Source: Actinomyces sp.
GTDB lineage: Bacteria; Actinomycetota; Actinomycetes; Actinomycetales; Actinomycetaceae
DNA: 64,000 nucleotides
NCBI GenBank assembly: GCA_022649165.1
Contig: JALCNR010000003.1
Location: forward strand, 62,001-126,000
Direction: 5' to 3'
Below are positions 25,805 to 34,638 of this stretch, in pieces (the first letter of the stretch is position 1; each line of letters opens with the position of its first letter). The notes below the pieces were generated by a model. That model searched no databases and was not told where the DNA came from. It was given only the letters and a program-made list of their open reading frames with translations. Position numbers and translations under genes: made by a program.

Positions 25805-26373
25805 GACCCGGCCAAGAGCGTCTCGGCGATCGACCGCGCGTGCAGGAGCCGCTCGGAGCACCCTTCGAGGCCGGCACGGCTGACGGCGCCCTCCAGGACG
25901 AACGCCAGGTGCTCCGCCAGCCCGGCGGCCTCCTCCGTCGAGGCCATCTCCTTCAGATGCCCCCGGAGGATCGACTCGACCTGCTCCTTGTGCCGGCGTA
26001 CCGCTTCGCGACCCGGAGAGCCTGCAGGCAGTTCAGCGGCTGCGTTGAGCAGTCCGCATCCCCGGAATCCGTGCTCGTACGCCGCCTCTGCATGATCGAT
26101 GTAGGCATCGAACACGGCCAGGACGCCCTGCTCGGCCGTGGTCGCGTGCGTCAGCCGCGCCTGGTACAGCCCCAGCCATTCCTCGTGACGCGCCTCGATA
26201 TAGGCCCGTACCAGTTCGTCCTTCGAGGCGAAGTTGTTGTACAGGCTCATCTTCGCGACCCCGGCCTCCGCGATGATCGCGTCGATCCCCGTCGCTGCCA
26301 CTCCGTTCGCATAGAACAGTCGAGCCGCCGCCCCCAGCAGGCGCTCCCGCGCGGACCCGGCTCTCGTCGCCAT
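25801..26373 (-). CDS. TetR-family repressor
   Basis: A 190-residue TetR regulator. The helix-turn-helix spans about residues 8-55 (RERLLGAAARLFYANG, VAKMSLYNNFASKDELV). The C-terminal ligand domain contains GFRGCGLLNAAAEL, found in TetR proteins that sit next to EamA transporters and NAD(P)H oxidoreductases. It is first in the tetR-EamA-reductase unit. The near-perfect palindrome at 26,417-26,436 is the likely self-operator. Confidence 0.9.
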   Translation of the reverse strand: MATRAGSARERLLGAAARLFYANGVAATGIDAIIAEAGVAKMSLYNNFASKDELVRAYIEARHEEWLGLYQARLTHATTAEQGVLAVFDAYIDHAEAAYEHGFRGCGLLNAAAELPAGSPGREAVRRHKEQVESILRGHLKEMASTEEAAGLAEHLAFVLEGAVSRAGLEGCSERLLHARSIAETLLAGS

Positions 26374-26416
26374 CCTCGTCCTCCCCGCTCACTCGCCAAC
26401 GCGGCCACGCTACCAT

Positions 26417-26436
26417 TAGGTAGATCAGTCTACCTA
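26417..26436. promoter_or_regulatory. TetR operator palindrome
   Basis: TAGGTAGA-TCAG-TCTACCTA, two perfect 8-base arms about a 4-base centre, 44 bases upstream of tetR. It also covers the stop codon of the P-type ATPase gene (26,430-26,432). Confidence 0.75.
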
Positions 26437-28394
26437 TTCAGACGGAGAGTCCGTTGACCCCGATCTGGCGCAGGCTCGTCGCGCCGTCCGGCCGGGACCC
26501 GGATCCGCGCGGCGCGCAGGCCGTTGAGGATGACGACCACCTCGGCGCCCTCGTGGATCAGGACGACCTGGGCCAGGCCGAGCACGCCGGTGATAGCCAG
26601 GGGCAGCAGGCACGCGATGATGAGGATCGCGAGGACGAGGTTCTCGTTCATGATCTGGCGGCCCCGTCGGGTGTGGGCGAAGGCCTGGGGGAGCAGTCGC
26701 AGGTCGCGGCCTGTGAAGGCCACGTCCGCCGACTCGATCGCCGCGTCGGATCCGGTCGCTCCCATGGCGATCCCGAGGTCTGCGGCAGCAAGCGCCGGGG
26801 CGTCGTTGATGCCGTCCCCGATCATCGCCGTCGGCGTCGACCGGCTCATCTGCCGGATCGCCTCCGCCTTGTCCTGCGGGCGCAGTTCCGCCCTCACGTC
26901 CTCGATCCCGGCCTCGAGGCCGAGGGCGCGCGCCGTCCGCGCGTTGTCGCCCGTCAGCATCGTGACACCGATCCCCGCGCGCTCCAGGGCGGCCACCGCC
27001 TCCGCCGACTCCGGCCGGAGCTCGTCGCGGATGCCGATCACGCCGACGCTGACGCCGTTGCGGCGCACGATCACGACGGTCGCGCCCTCGGCCTCGAGAC
27101 TCTCGACGCGATCGGCCAGGCGCCCGGCGTCGAGGCGTCGCGGGCTCCCGATGACGATCCGCGCGCCCCCGACGAGTCCGCCGATCCCCTGGCCGGCCGT
27201 CTCCACGATGTCCTCGGCGCGCACCGCGTCGGGGGCTGCCGCGCAGATCGCCGCGGCCAGCGGATGGACGCTCCCACGTTCCACGGCCGCCGCCCAGGAG
27301 AGGAGTTGGGCCTCGGAGATCCCGTCGACCGTCTCGATATGGGTGACGGTCGGCCGGTTGCGCGTCAGCGTCCCCGTCTTGTCGAGGGCGACGTGCCGGA
27401 TCTCCCCGAAACGCTCGAAGGCGGCGCCCGACTTGATGACCACGCCGAACCTGCTGGCCGCCCCGATCGCCGACACGACGGTGACGGGCACGGCGATCGC
27501 CAGCGCGCAGGGCGACGCCGCGACGAGGACGACCAGCGCCCGCGTGATCCACACCTGAGGCTCGCCCAACACGGATCCGAGCGCACCGACGAAGACGGCC
27601 AGGACCATCACCCCGGGGACCAGAGGCCGGGCGATGCGATCGGCCAGACGCGCACGCTGCCCCTTCTCCGTCTGGGCCTGCTCGACCAGGCGGACGATCG
27701 TCGTCAGGGAGTTGTCGGCCCCGGCTGCGGTGGCCTCGATCTCGAGAGCCCCCGTCGTCGCGATCGCACCTGCGCAGACCTCCTCGCCCGGCCCAGCCTC
27801 GACCGGGATCGACTCGCCGGTGATCGCCGAGGTGTCGAGGCTGCTGTGCCCAGCGCGAATGATCCCGTCCGTGGCCACCCGTTCACCGGCACGGACGATG
27901 AGGACATCGCCGACCTGCAGATCCGCGGCCGGGACGTCGAGGGTCGTTCCCCCGCGCTGGACGGCCGCGGTCTGCGGGACCAGTCTCAACAGCGCGCGCA
28001 GACCGGAACGCGCCCGATCCATGGCCTTGTCCTCGAGGGCCTCGGAGATCGAATACAGGAACGCGAGCGCGGCAGCCTCCTCGACCTGGCCGAGCAGGAC
28101 CGCTCCGATCGCGCTGATCGTCATCAGCAGCCCGATCCCGAGCTTGCCGCGCGCCAACAGATCGCGGACGGCCTCGGGGGCGAAGGTCGCCCCGCCGGCG
28201 ATGAGCCCGATCCAGAAGACGACCGACGCCGCCGTCCGGGCTCCCGCCCATCCGCACACGAGCCCCGCCGAGAAGGCCGCCACGGAGACGATCGGGAGAA
28301 CGATCTCGGGATCGCGCCACCACGGGCCGTCCCCGGCCTCGTCACTGTCCAGATCGGCGACAGCCCCGGGCACGAGGTCCGCCCCCGCCCTCAC
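26430..28394 (-). CDS. Heavy-metal-exporting P1B-type ATPase (Zn/Cd/Co type)
   Basis: A 654-residue P-type ATPase. The metal-binding transmembrane motif is SPCALAIAVP, the phosphorylation site is ALDKTGTLTRN, the HP locus is GSVHPLAAAI and the hinge is MIGDGINDAPALA. There is the TGES loop (ITGESIPVE). No N-terminal heavy-metal-associated domain is present. SPC rather than CPC or CPH, with an ArsR/CmtR-type partner, points to Zn/Cd or Co efflux. The GTG start overlaps the arsR stop by four bases; the upstream in-frame ATG lies within arsR. Confidence 0.92.
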   Translation of the reverse strand: MRAGADLVPGAVADLDSDEAGDGPWWRDPEIVLPIVSVAAFSAGLVCGWAGARTAASVVFWIGLIAGGATFAPEAVRDLLARGKLGIGLLMTISAIGAVLLGQVEEAAALAFLYSISEALEDKAMDRARSGLRALLRLVPQTAAVQRGGTTLDVPAADLQVGDVLIVRAGERVATDGIIRAGHSSLDTSAITGESIPVEAGPGEEVCAGAIATTGALEIEATAAGADNSLTTIVRLVEQAQTEKGQRARLADRIARPLVPGVMVLAVFVGALGSVLGEPQVWITRALVVLVAASPCALAIAVPVTVVSAIGAASRFGVVIKSGAAFERFGEIRHVALDKTGTLTRNRPTVTHIETVDGISEAQLLSWAAAVERGSVHPLAAAICAAAPDAVRAEDIVETAGQGIGGLVGGARIVIGSPRRLDAGRLADRVESLEAEGATVVIVRRNGVSVGVIGIRDELRPESAEAVAALERAGIGVTMLTGDNARTARALGLEAGIEDVRAELRPQDKAEAIRQMSRSTPTAMIGDGINDAPALAAADLGIAMGATGSDAAIESADVAFTGRDLRLLPQAFAHTRRGRQIMNENLVLAILIIACLLPLAITGVLGLAQVVLIHEGAEVVVILNGLRAARIRVPAGRRDEPAPDRGQRTLRLNR

Positions 28395-28759
28395 GACTCC
28401 AGCCCCTCGACTGCCTGCTCGGCCGGGCACGCCGGAGAGCATCCATCGTCCACGCAGGGCGCGTCGACGTCGACGGCGAGCGTGACCTCGACCAGCTCTC
28501 CCAGCGCGCGGACCAGATGGGCGTCGGCGATTTCGTAACGGGTCTTCCGCCCTTCCGGCTCAACCACGACGAGGCCGCAGCCCCGTAGGCAGGCCAGGTG
28601 GTTGGACACGTTCGACCGGGTCAACCCAAGGTCGCGCGCGATGATGGCGGGATAGGACGGCCCGTCCAGCAACGTCAGTAGGATCCTCGACCGGGTCGGG
28701 TCCGCCATCGCGCGGCCCAGTCTGTTCATCGCGTCGAGGCGAGAGGCAATGGTCAGCAT
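28391..28759 (-). CDS. ArsR/SmtB-family metal-responsive repressor
   Basis: A 122-residue winged-helix regulator: DPTRSRILLTLLDGPSY, then the recognition helix LTRSNVSNHLACLRGCG. The C-terminus bears a Cys cluster (DAPCVDDGCSPACPAEQ), and Cys in LACLRGCG match the metal ligands of CmtR/CadC-type sensors of Cd/Pb. It is coupled to the P-type ATPase. The ATG at 28,759 lies seven bases after a TATGAT box, so the message is probably leaderless; the earlier in-frame ATG is not needed. Confidence 0.9.
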   Translation of the reverse strand: MLTIASRLDAMNRLGRAMADPTRSRILLTLLDGPSYPAIIARDLGLTRSNVSNHLACLRGCGLVVVEPEGRKTRYEIADAHLVRALGELVEVTLAVDVDAPCVDDGCSPACPAEQAVEGLES

Positions 28760-28766
28760 TGACTGA

Positions 28767-28772
28767 ATCATA
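28767..28772 (-). promoter_or_regulatory. -10 box of the arsR-ATPase operon
   Basis: TATGAT on the minus strand, seven bases before the arsR ATG. No good -35 box is seen, which would fit a promoter that depends on metal-induced release. The surrounding sequence to 28,795 probably contains the operator, but I cannot define a clean dyad. Confidence 0.45.
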
Positions 28773-29103
28773 CAGCGACAGCTGACCAATGGGCGTCGCG
28801 TTCCCATCCGCTTCTGGGCGACCACCAGTCGCGCGGGAGCGCCGACAGCACAGAATACCGATGCGGGAAGACCCGGACGGCCTCTCTCTCCAGCCCGTGA
28901 CCTGCACGCATGAGAATGCAGACGACGTCCGTCGGCCTGATCTCCTGGGCATTCTGTGCTGCCTCACGCCGAGATCGCCTGTGCGCGCTCACCCGGAACG
29001 CCGCCCACCGAACAGAGGCGCGATGCGGAGGCCGCGTGGGCCATGCGGAGATCCCCACACAGGATGCGAAATAGGCGCGTCCACCCCGATGGAGCGCGTC
29101 CGC
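28773..29103. other. No gene recognised
   Basis: About 330 bases between arsR and a gene remnant. Open frames on both strands are short and Arg-rich, without ribosome sites. Confidence 0.4.
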
Positions 29104-29199
29104 CTACCCGCTCTGTGACGTCGTGACATCCTCGTTGTCGGCGACGACCGTCAGCGTGAAACTGATCTTCGCGTTGTCGGGCCCCGTCAGGCCGGGGTT
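29104..29199 (-). pseudogene. 3' remnant of a secreted or surface protein gene
   Basis: Thirty-one codons before a TAG read NPGLTGPDNAKISFTLTV then VADNEDVTTSQSG, a beta-strand-like pattern common at the end of actinobacterial surface or secreted proteins. Upstream the frame turns into Arg-rich nonsense and then the insertion sequence begins at 29,237. It is probably the tail of a gene cut by that insertion. Confidence 0.4.
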
Positions 29200-29305
29200 C
29201 GACGGAGTTCGGCGGGTCTGGAGACGCGTTCGCGGGGTGTGACCTGCGGGGACGCTGGTGACACGCTTGTGCTGGCGTGTATCTAGGCGTGGGGGCTGGT
29301 GGCGT

Positions 29306-30647
29306 TCAGGCCGTGGGGGTGAGGTCCAGGATCCGTGGTGGTGCGGGGACGTTGCACCTGGTCAGAATGTGTTTCTGGGCGTCGTTGAGGGCGGACGTGT
29401 GGGTTGCGGTGCCCTCGGGCGTGGTCAGGGTGACGGCGTGCAGTCGGCCGAACTCGCGGTTGATGTCGCGCCAGGTCATCTCGGTGGCGTTCTCGGCCAG
29501 GCGGATGAGCAGGAGGGCGAGCCAGCACAAGATGACGTGGGCGCGAATACGTTCTTCGAGGCGGTGGTAGACGGGGCGCAGGTCGAGGGTGGACTTCATG
29601 TCGCGCCAGCCGCGCTCGACAGCCAGGAGCTGCTTGTATCCGAGGGCGATGTCCTCGGCGGTCATCTTCGGGTCACTGGTGCGCAGCAGGTACTTGCCGT
29701 CCAGGTTCGCCTCGGCGTCGACCTTCGCCTTGTCGATGCGTAGCAGCCCGCCGGGGGTGACGCGCAGGAACCGGTTCAGGCCCGGCATGGTGGAGATCTT
29801 CCCGCGCAGCTCGGCGCGCTTGGTCGCGGACAGCTTGTCGGTGCCGTCAATCATCTCGGTCAGGCGGGCCACGAGCGCTTCGCGGGTGCGCTTGTCGCGT
29901 TCAGCTTGGTCGGGGTTGAAGCACACGACGAACCGCTCCGGGGACCCGGTGATCGAGCGGAGGTTGACCTCCTTGACCTGCAGGTTGCCCGCGACCTGCT
30001 GGTAGCGGTCGGGGCGGGACAGTGCCGCGGCGGCCTCGGGCGACCCGCTCCTGAGTTTCTCGCCGAGGATGTACCCGTCTCCGCCGGCCATGAGGTCCTT
30101 GCGGTTGGCCTGGGAGGTGAAGCCGCGGTCGGCGGCGTAGATGATGCGGGACAGGGACCAGTCGCGCATGTCGGTGCGGACCTGGCGGATCAGGGCGGAG
30201 TCGGCGGTGTTGCCGGGCCAGGACCACACCCGCACCGGGATCCCGTCCCTCGTGACGGCCATCCCGATCACGACTTGCGGCAGGTCGTCGCGGGAGTCCT
30301 TGAACTTGCCCCAGGTGCGGAACCCGGTCGCCTTGACCGCCCTGTCCGGCGCGGCCTCGTCGCCGGGCACGGGCACGGGCGCGCCGGCGGCGTCGGTGAC
30401 CACCTGGCCGCGTTCGTCGCGCCACACCGCTTGATCGGCGTCGTCGGTCTCGAAGTAGGTGGAGGTGGTGTCGAAGAACAGGATGTCGACCCGCAGGTTG
30501 AGCAGGTCGGTCACCTGGAAGTAGACGCTGCGCGAGAGCTCGTCGGCGACCGTGGTCAGCCAGTCCATCGCCCGGTAGCACTCCTGGGCGTCGACCGGCC
30601 GGTGCCGGTCCAGGCCGGCGATGTGCACGTCGTGGTTCCAGTGAGCC
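29306..30647 (-). pseudogene. IS1634-type transposase, C-terminal part
   Basis: About 445 codons form the catalytic and C-terminal portions of an IS1634/IS4-group DDE transposase: VDILFFDTTSTYFETDD with the first Asp, IIYAADRGFTSQANRKDL with the second, and VERGWRDMKSTLDLRPVYH with the Glu. The N-terminal part lies beyond the inner IS at 32,094-32,539. If the inner element is removed with one GG retained, the two parts rejoin in frame (ATDWME-AHWNHDVHIAGLD), so the gene was intact before that insertion. Confidence 0.85.
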
Positions 30648-32093
30648 TGTCAAGTTGTTTGTGTAAGCGGGCATGTGCTCGGGTTTAGAGGTAGGGCTGG
30701 ATTCGGTCGGGGTAGGCGAGTGCGAGTTGCGCGAGGGCTTGTTTCCAGTTCGTCGTGGTCTGGCCCTCGACGAGGCGTCCTTCCGCGTTCCGTTTGACGC
30801 CGCGAGCTCGGCCGCGTTCCTTGAGTCGGTCGCGGGCGCGCTTGTCTTCGATGTTGCAGATCGCGAGCCAGAGCAGCTTCACGGCCGCGTCGTCGGAGGG
30901 GAAGTGGCCCCGGTTCTTCGTGACTTTCCGGAGCTGGTAGTTCAGTGACTCGATGCTGTTCGTGGTGTAGATCACGCGCCTGAGCATCGGTGGGAACGCG
31001 AGGAACGGGGTGAACCTTTCCCAGGCGTCCTCGAACACGCGGACCGTGTTCGGGTTCGCCTGCCCGAGCTCGGAGGCGGCGAACTCGCTCAGAGCTGCCA
31101 GAGCGGTGTCTTCGTCGGCGGCTTGATAGATCGGCTTCAGCGCCGCGGCGACGGCCTTGCGGGTCTTGTAGTTCACAAACCGCATCGCGGAGCGGATCAG
31201 ATGCACCACGCAGGTCTGGACCGTCGACTGCGGCCAGGTCGCCTCGATCGCTTCGGGGAACCCGGTCAGCCCATCCACGCAGACGATCAGGACATCCTCA
31301 ACACCTCGGTTGGCCAGTTGCGCGCAGACCCCGGCCCAGAACTTCGCGCCCTCGGTGGCCTGGATCCAGATCCCCAAGACATGCTTGATGCCGTCCATAT
31401 CGACACCGACAGCGATGTGAGCGGCCTTGTTGCGCACGTGCGCGCCGTCGCGGACCTTCACGATGATCGCGTCCAGGTAGATCACCGGGTAGAACGCTTC
31501 CAACGGTCGCTGCTGCCAGGCCATCACCTCGTCGAGGACCTCGTCGGTGATCTTCGAGATCGTCTCCCGCTGATCTCGGTGCCGATCGTGGAGACCAGAT
31601 GGTGCTCGATATCGCGGACGGTCATCCCGCCCGCGTAGAGCGACACAATCATGTCATCCAGACCCCCGACGCGACGCGACCCTTTCGGCACCAGCATTGG
31701 GGTGAACGACCCATCACGGTCCCTAGGAATCGCGAGCTCGACATCACCAACACTGGTCGCGACAGTCTTCGCGGACGACCCGTTCCGCGAGTTCTCGTGG
31801 AGCGAGGCCTCGGGGTCGCCTTTCTCGTAGCCGAGGTGCTCGGTCAGCTCAGCCTGCAAGCCCCGCTCAAGGCCCGCCTTGATCAACTGCTGGATCAACC
31901 CATCCTTGCCCTCGAGGCGGACCTCGCCCGCGTCGATCATCGCGTAAAGGCCATCGAGCGCGCCCGACGCTTCAAGCGCTTCCACGCCCTCACGCTGCGC
32001 CCGACGCCGCTCCTCACGCGCCTGCTTATCAATCATGGTCATCAGTGTCTCCGATCAGTTGGGAGCACCACCCCTTACACAAACCATCTGACA
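30648..32093. mobile_element. IS256-family element nested in the IS1634-type element
   Basis: 1,446 bases bounded by imperfect inverted repeats: the left end begins TGTCAAGTTGTTTGTGTAAG, and the right end reads TGTCAGATGGTTTGTGTAAG on the opposite strand. It carries one Mutator-type transposase gene. No 8-base target duplication is evident; only GG is shared at the two junctions. Confidence 0.85.
30685..32042 (-). pseudogene. IS256-family (Mutator-type) transposase, frameshifted
   Basis: The gene reads from MTMIDKQAREERRR at 32,042 through LVSTIGTEIS, then shifts frame near 31,568-31,571. The rest (ETISKITDEVLDEVMAWQQR onward to 30,685) continues in another phase. One missing C in a run (AGCGGGAG for an expected AGCCGGGAG) explains it. 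DDE residues are visible in PVIYLDAIIVKVRDG, IVCVDGLTGFPEAI and YTTNSIESLNYQLRK. IS256 transposases are normally one frame, so this copy looks inactive unless the shift is a sequencing error. Confidence 0.85.
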
Positions 32094-32539
32094 CCCTCCA
32101 TCCAGTCCGTCGCCGCCAGCTTCGAGGACGGCGCCAGGGCCCGGTTCGCCACCAGGGCGAACAACAGCCGCTCCACCTGGTCCAGGTCCCGCCGCCGGCC
32201 TCGGCCCGCGCGGGCGGCGCTGGTGATGAGCTTGTCGATCCCCAGCCGGCGCCACAGCCCGTCCAGCAGCAGCGCCCCGCCCAGCGCCTGCACGCCGGTG
32301 ACGTCCACCGGCCCCAGCCCCGACGCCGCCGACGTCGGCGGCGCGGCCGGGTCCAGGTACCGCGACAGGGAGGCGATCAGCCGCTCGATCCCGGCCCGGT
32401 CCACCTGGTCGGCACGGCCGAAGGAGTACACGACCTTCGGGGTCGAGCGACCCTTGGCCGCGTCCCAGTCGTTGTGCGCGAGCTGGACGTACTCCACCCC
32501 ACCCGACTTCGACGCCCTCCGCACCGTCCTCAAGTACAC
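32094..32539 (-). pseudogene. IS1634-type transposase, N-terminal part
   Basis: About 148 codons from the ATG at 32,539 (MYLRTVRRASKSGGVEYVQ) through LFALVANRALAPSSK to TDWMEG, where the IS256-family element begins. This is the usual N-terminal region of the IS1634 group, separated from the catalytic part at 29,306-30,647. Confidence 0.85.
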
Positions 32540-32609
32540 GACCTAGAACCTACCCAACCAAGGCCAGGTCACACAACCAAACAGCCGCAACCCGTGTTTC
32601 TAGGCAAAG

Positions 32610-32813
32610 TCACGATTTCGCGCTCCGCGCACCTATCCACTGTTGCAGGATCGCATAGTGAACGGTCCTCTTGCCATAGATGCGCTGTGTGATATGGATT
32701 CGCGAGCACCCGGGTAGGCCGTCAAACTCGACAGGCTCAAACGGCGTCTTCAGCTCTTCGCAGAGGTGCTTAGCCAGCGGCCTGTAGCCGCCATCGGGCA
32801 GGTTCTTCCCCAC
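32610..32813 (-). CDS. Small hypothetical protein, possibly partial
   Basis: Sixty-seven codons (MGKNLPDGGYRPLAKHLCEE, then VEFDGLPGCSRIHITQRIYG) with a balanced amino-acid make-up unlike antisense frames here. It ends about 35 bases from the edge of the IS1634-type element and may have been shortened by it. No family is recognised, and no strong ribosome site. Confidence 0.35.
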   Translation of the reverse strand: MGKNLPDGGYRPLAKHLCEELKTPFEPVEFDGLPGCSRIHITQRIYGKRTVHYAILQQWIGARSAKS

Positions 32814-33211
32814 ACGCTCACCTCCAGCGCCACTGAGGATACAACAACGTCAATCGCCCGATGACCCCAGATCATGACGACTCATACAACACACTGCCGC
32901 CCTGACTCGGTATGGCCAGCGGCCAGGGGTCACCCACCGCACGACTGATCCTCGCACCCGCCAGGGGTGCGAGGATCTGACCCGACCGGACCGAAGTTGG
33001 CCTCCCACGATCCGCGCGCCTGATCACAGTGGGCACGACCTCGCCGCCTTCGGAACGCACCGAGTGTGCCCTCGTCATCTGCCGGATGCGGACTCGCCGC
33101 GCTGAAGAGCGCGCGTCGAGCGCACCGCGCGACTTGGTCGTCGCTGCTCGGCTCCGACGGAGCCTGCAGGCCGCGCACGCGGTGGGGAAGTGCCCACGGA
33201 GCAAGATAGAT
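32814..33211. other. Non-coding stretch with a long hairpin
   Basis: About 400 bases between the small frame and the flippase gene. The frames present are Arg/Ser-rich and unlikely to be genes. The one structured feature is the hairpin at 32,947-32,977. Confidence 0.4.
32947..32977. terminator. 13-bp perfect hairpin downstream of the flippase gene
   Basis: GATCCTCGCACCC (32,947-32,959) pairs perfectly with 32,965-32,977 around a five-base loop. It lies 235 bases after the flippase stop; no U-tract is seen in either direction. Confidence 0.45.
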
Positions 33212-34597
33212 CTATGCACGATTCGCCGATTCTGTCTCCGGCGAACCCTCTGCGTCCCAGCGCGATGCCACCCGACGAGTGAGCAGCACGAGGCCTGCGA
33301 GCAGCACCGACATCATTGCGGAAACAGCCCACAACGTGGGCACCAGGGCAACTCCGACGCTGGACAGTCCCACGATCAGGGCCAGCGGCGCCGCGGCGTA
33401 CACGCATGCGAATGCCAGCATATATCCCTGCCGGTCCGTCACGACATAGACCGTGGAGATAGGTGAGGTCGCCAGGCTGAGATACAACCAGGGAACGAGA
33501 GTCTGCGCGACGTGACCAGACTCGGCCCACTGCGAGGCGCCTAGGTACCAAGGGAACAGCCAGGGAGACATCACCGCGAGCAGGGCGAATGGCACGACCC
33601 CTGCCAGCAGCGAGACGCGGACTGACCGATCGACCAGTGCACGCATCTGCCCGCGAGGGGTAGTGGAGAACTTTTGGAGGAACACCTGCGAGACGGCCCC
33701 TGTGATGAGAACGACGGGCGCCTGCATGAGCCTCCACGCCTGGGAAAACTGACCTTGCAGATCGGGGGTGTAGCAGATCCCAACGAGCAACAGAATGCCG
33801 CTCGTTCGGACCGCGTCGACCAGGACATTCGGTCCATTGAGCAGGGGCATGCGTCGGTACCGGCGCAGCAAATCGCGAGCCGGCATGGCATCGGAGACAG
33901 ATCCCCTGAGAGCCGCGCGCCCCCGCCACACCATGATTGCGGCGGCCACTCCCTGCCCGAGCACCTGCCCGAACATCTGCCCGCCGATCCCGCCGTGGCC
34001 GATCGCCCCAGCCGCGATCTGACCGGCCGCCGTTGTGGCGGACTGCAGGACGCGATTCGTGGAGATCACACCGTAGCGGGTGAGTCGCGTGCACCAGTAG
34101 CCCATGATGTTGACGATCGCGGTCACCCACACGAGAACGCCCGACCAGGCCAGCCAGTGTTCCAGTTCCGGGTGATGCATCCATCCGGCGATAGTCGGGG
34201 CCGCCGCCCAGGTCATCAGTGAGGTGAGCACCGACGACACGGTGGCGATGCAGAGGACCACGCGGACCAGCCGCCGGGCGTTTGCATCACGCTCGGGAAA
34301 GACGATGGCCATGTCGTAGCGGAGCCCTGCGAGGACGGCAATGGTCTGGGGAATGGTCATGAAGGCTTGGAACGAGCCAATCTCGGTGGTCGAGTACAGA
34401 CGAGACATGATGCCCGTCGCGATGAACAAGACCAATTGCGACAGCACCGTCCCCGACAGAAGCGTGCTGACGTGGACCGCAGTGGAGGAACGCACAACTA
34501 TGTTCTGCAAGCGACGCAAAGATGGAAACTCCACTCGGTTGATTGTGCCACTCGTAGAGGCCGGTGCCTCCAGCTTTGCGTACAACGCCCACAGCAC
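33212..34597 (-). CDS. Wzx-type polysaccharide flippase
   Basis: A 461-residue membrane protein with about 12 spans, an N-terminal cytoplasmic tail of about 40 residues, and the usual opening (LLSGTVLSQLVLFIATGIMS) of the oligosaccharide flippase/MOP superfamily. Such proteins move lipid-linked glycans across the membrane. No glycosyltransferase or polymerase gene is near, so it is an orphan. Base composition is lower in GC than the flanking backbone. A start at an internal GTG near 34,534 would shorten the tail. Confidence 0.75.
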   Translation of the reverse strand: MLWALYAKLEAPASTSGTINRVEFPSLRRLQNIVVRSSTAVHVSTLLSGTVLSQLVLFIATGIMSRLYSTTEIGSFQAFMTIPQTIAVLAGLRYDMAIVFPERDANARRLVRVVLCIATVSSVLTSLMTWAAAPTIAGWMHHPELEHWLAWSGVLVWVTAIVNIMGYWCTRLTRYGVISTNRVLQSATTAAGQIAAGAIGHGGIGGQMFGQVLGQGVAAAIMVWRGRAALRGSVSDAMPARDLLRRYRRMPLLNGPNVLVDAVRTSGILLLVGICYTPDLQGQFSQAWRLMQAPVVLITGAVSQVFLQKFSTTPRGQMRALVDRSVRVSLLAGVVPFALLAVMSPWLFPWYLGASQWAESGHVAQTLVPWLYLSLATSPISTVYVVTDRQGYMLAFACVYAAAPLALIVGLSSVGVALVPTLWAVSAMMSVLLAGLVLLTRRVASRWDAEGSPETESANRA

Positions 34598-34638
34598 CGG
34601 CCTCCGAGCGAGGTCAAGTCACAGTAAGCACATCAGGT

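Larger units (their letters stand above)
29237..32574. mobile_element. IS1634-type insertion sequence, interrupted by an IS256-family element
   Basis: The short outer inverted repeats GTGTGACCTG (29,237-29,246) and CAGGTCACAC (32,565-32,574) bracket a transposase gene split in two. Without the inner insertion the element would be about 1.9 kb, the normal size for IS1634-type elements. I see no target duplication outside the ends. Confidence 0.7.

Noticed and set aside
29220..32590. Target-site duplications of the two ISs
   Set aside because: I compared both flanks of each element and found no matching 8-9 bases, so none are claimed.
32872..33219. 115-codon minus-strand frame
   Set aside because: Arg/Ser-rich composition, no ribosome site, and it contains the 13-bp hairpin; treated as non-coding.
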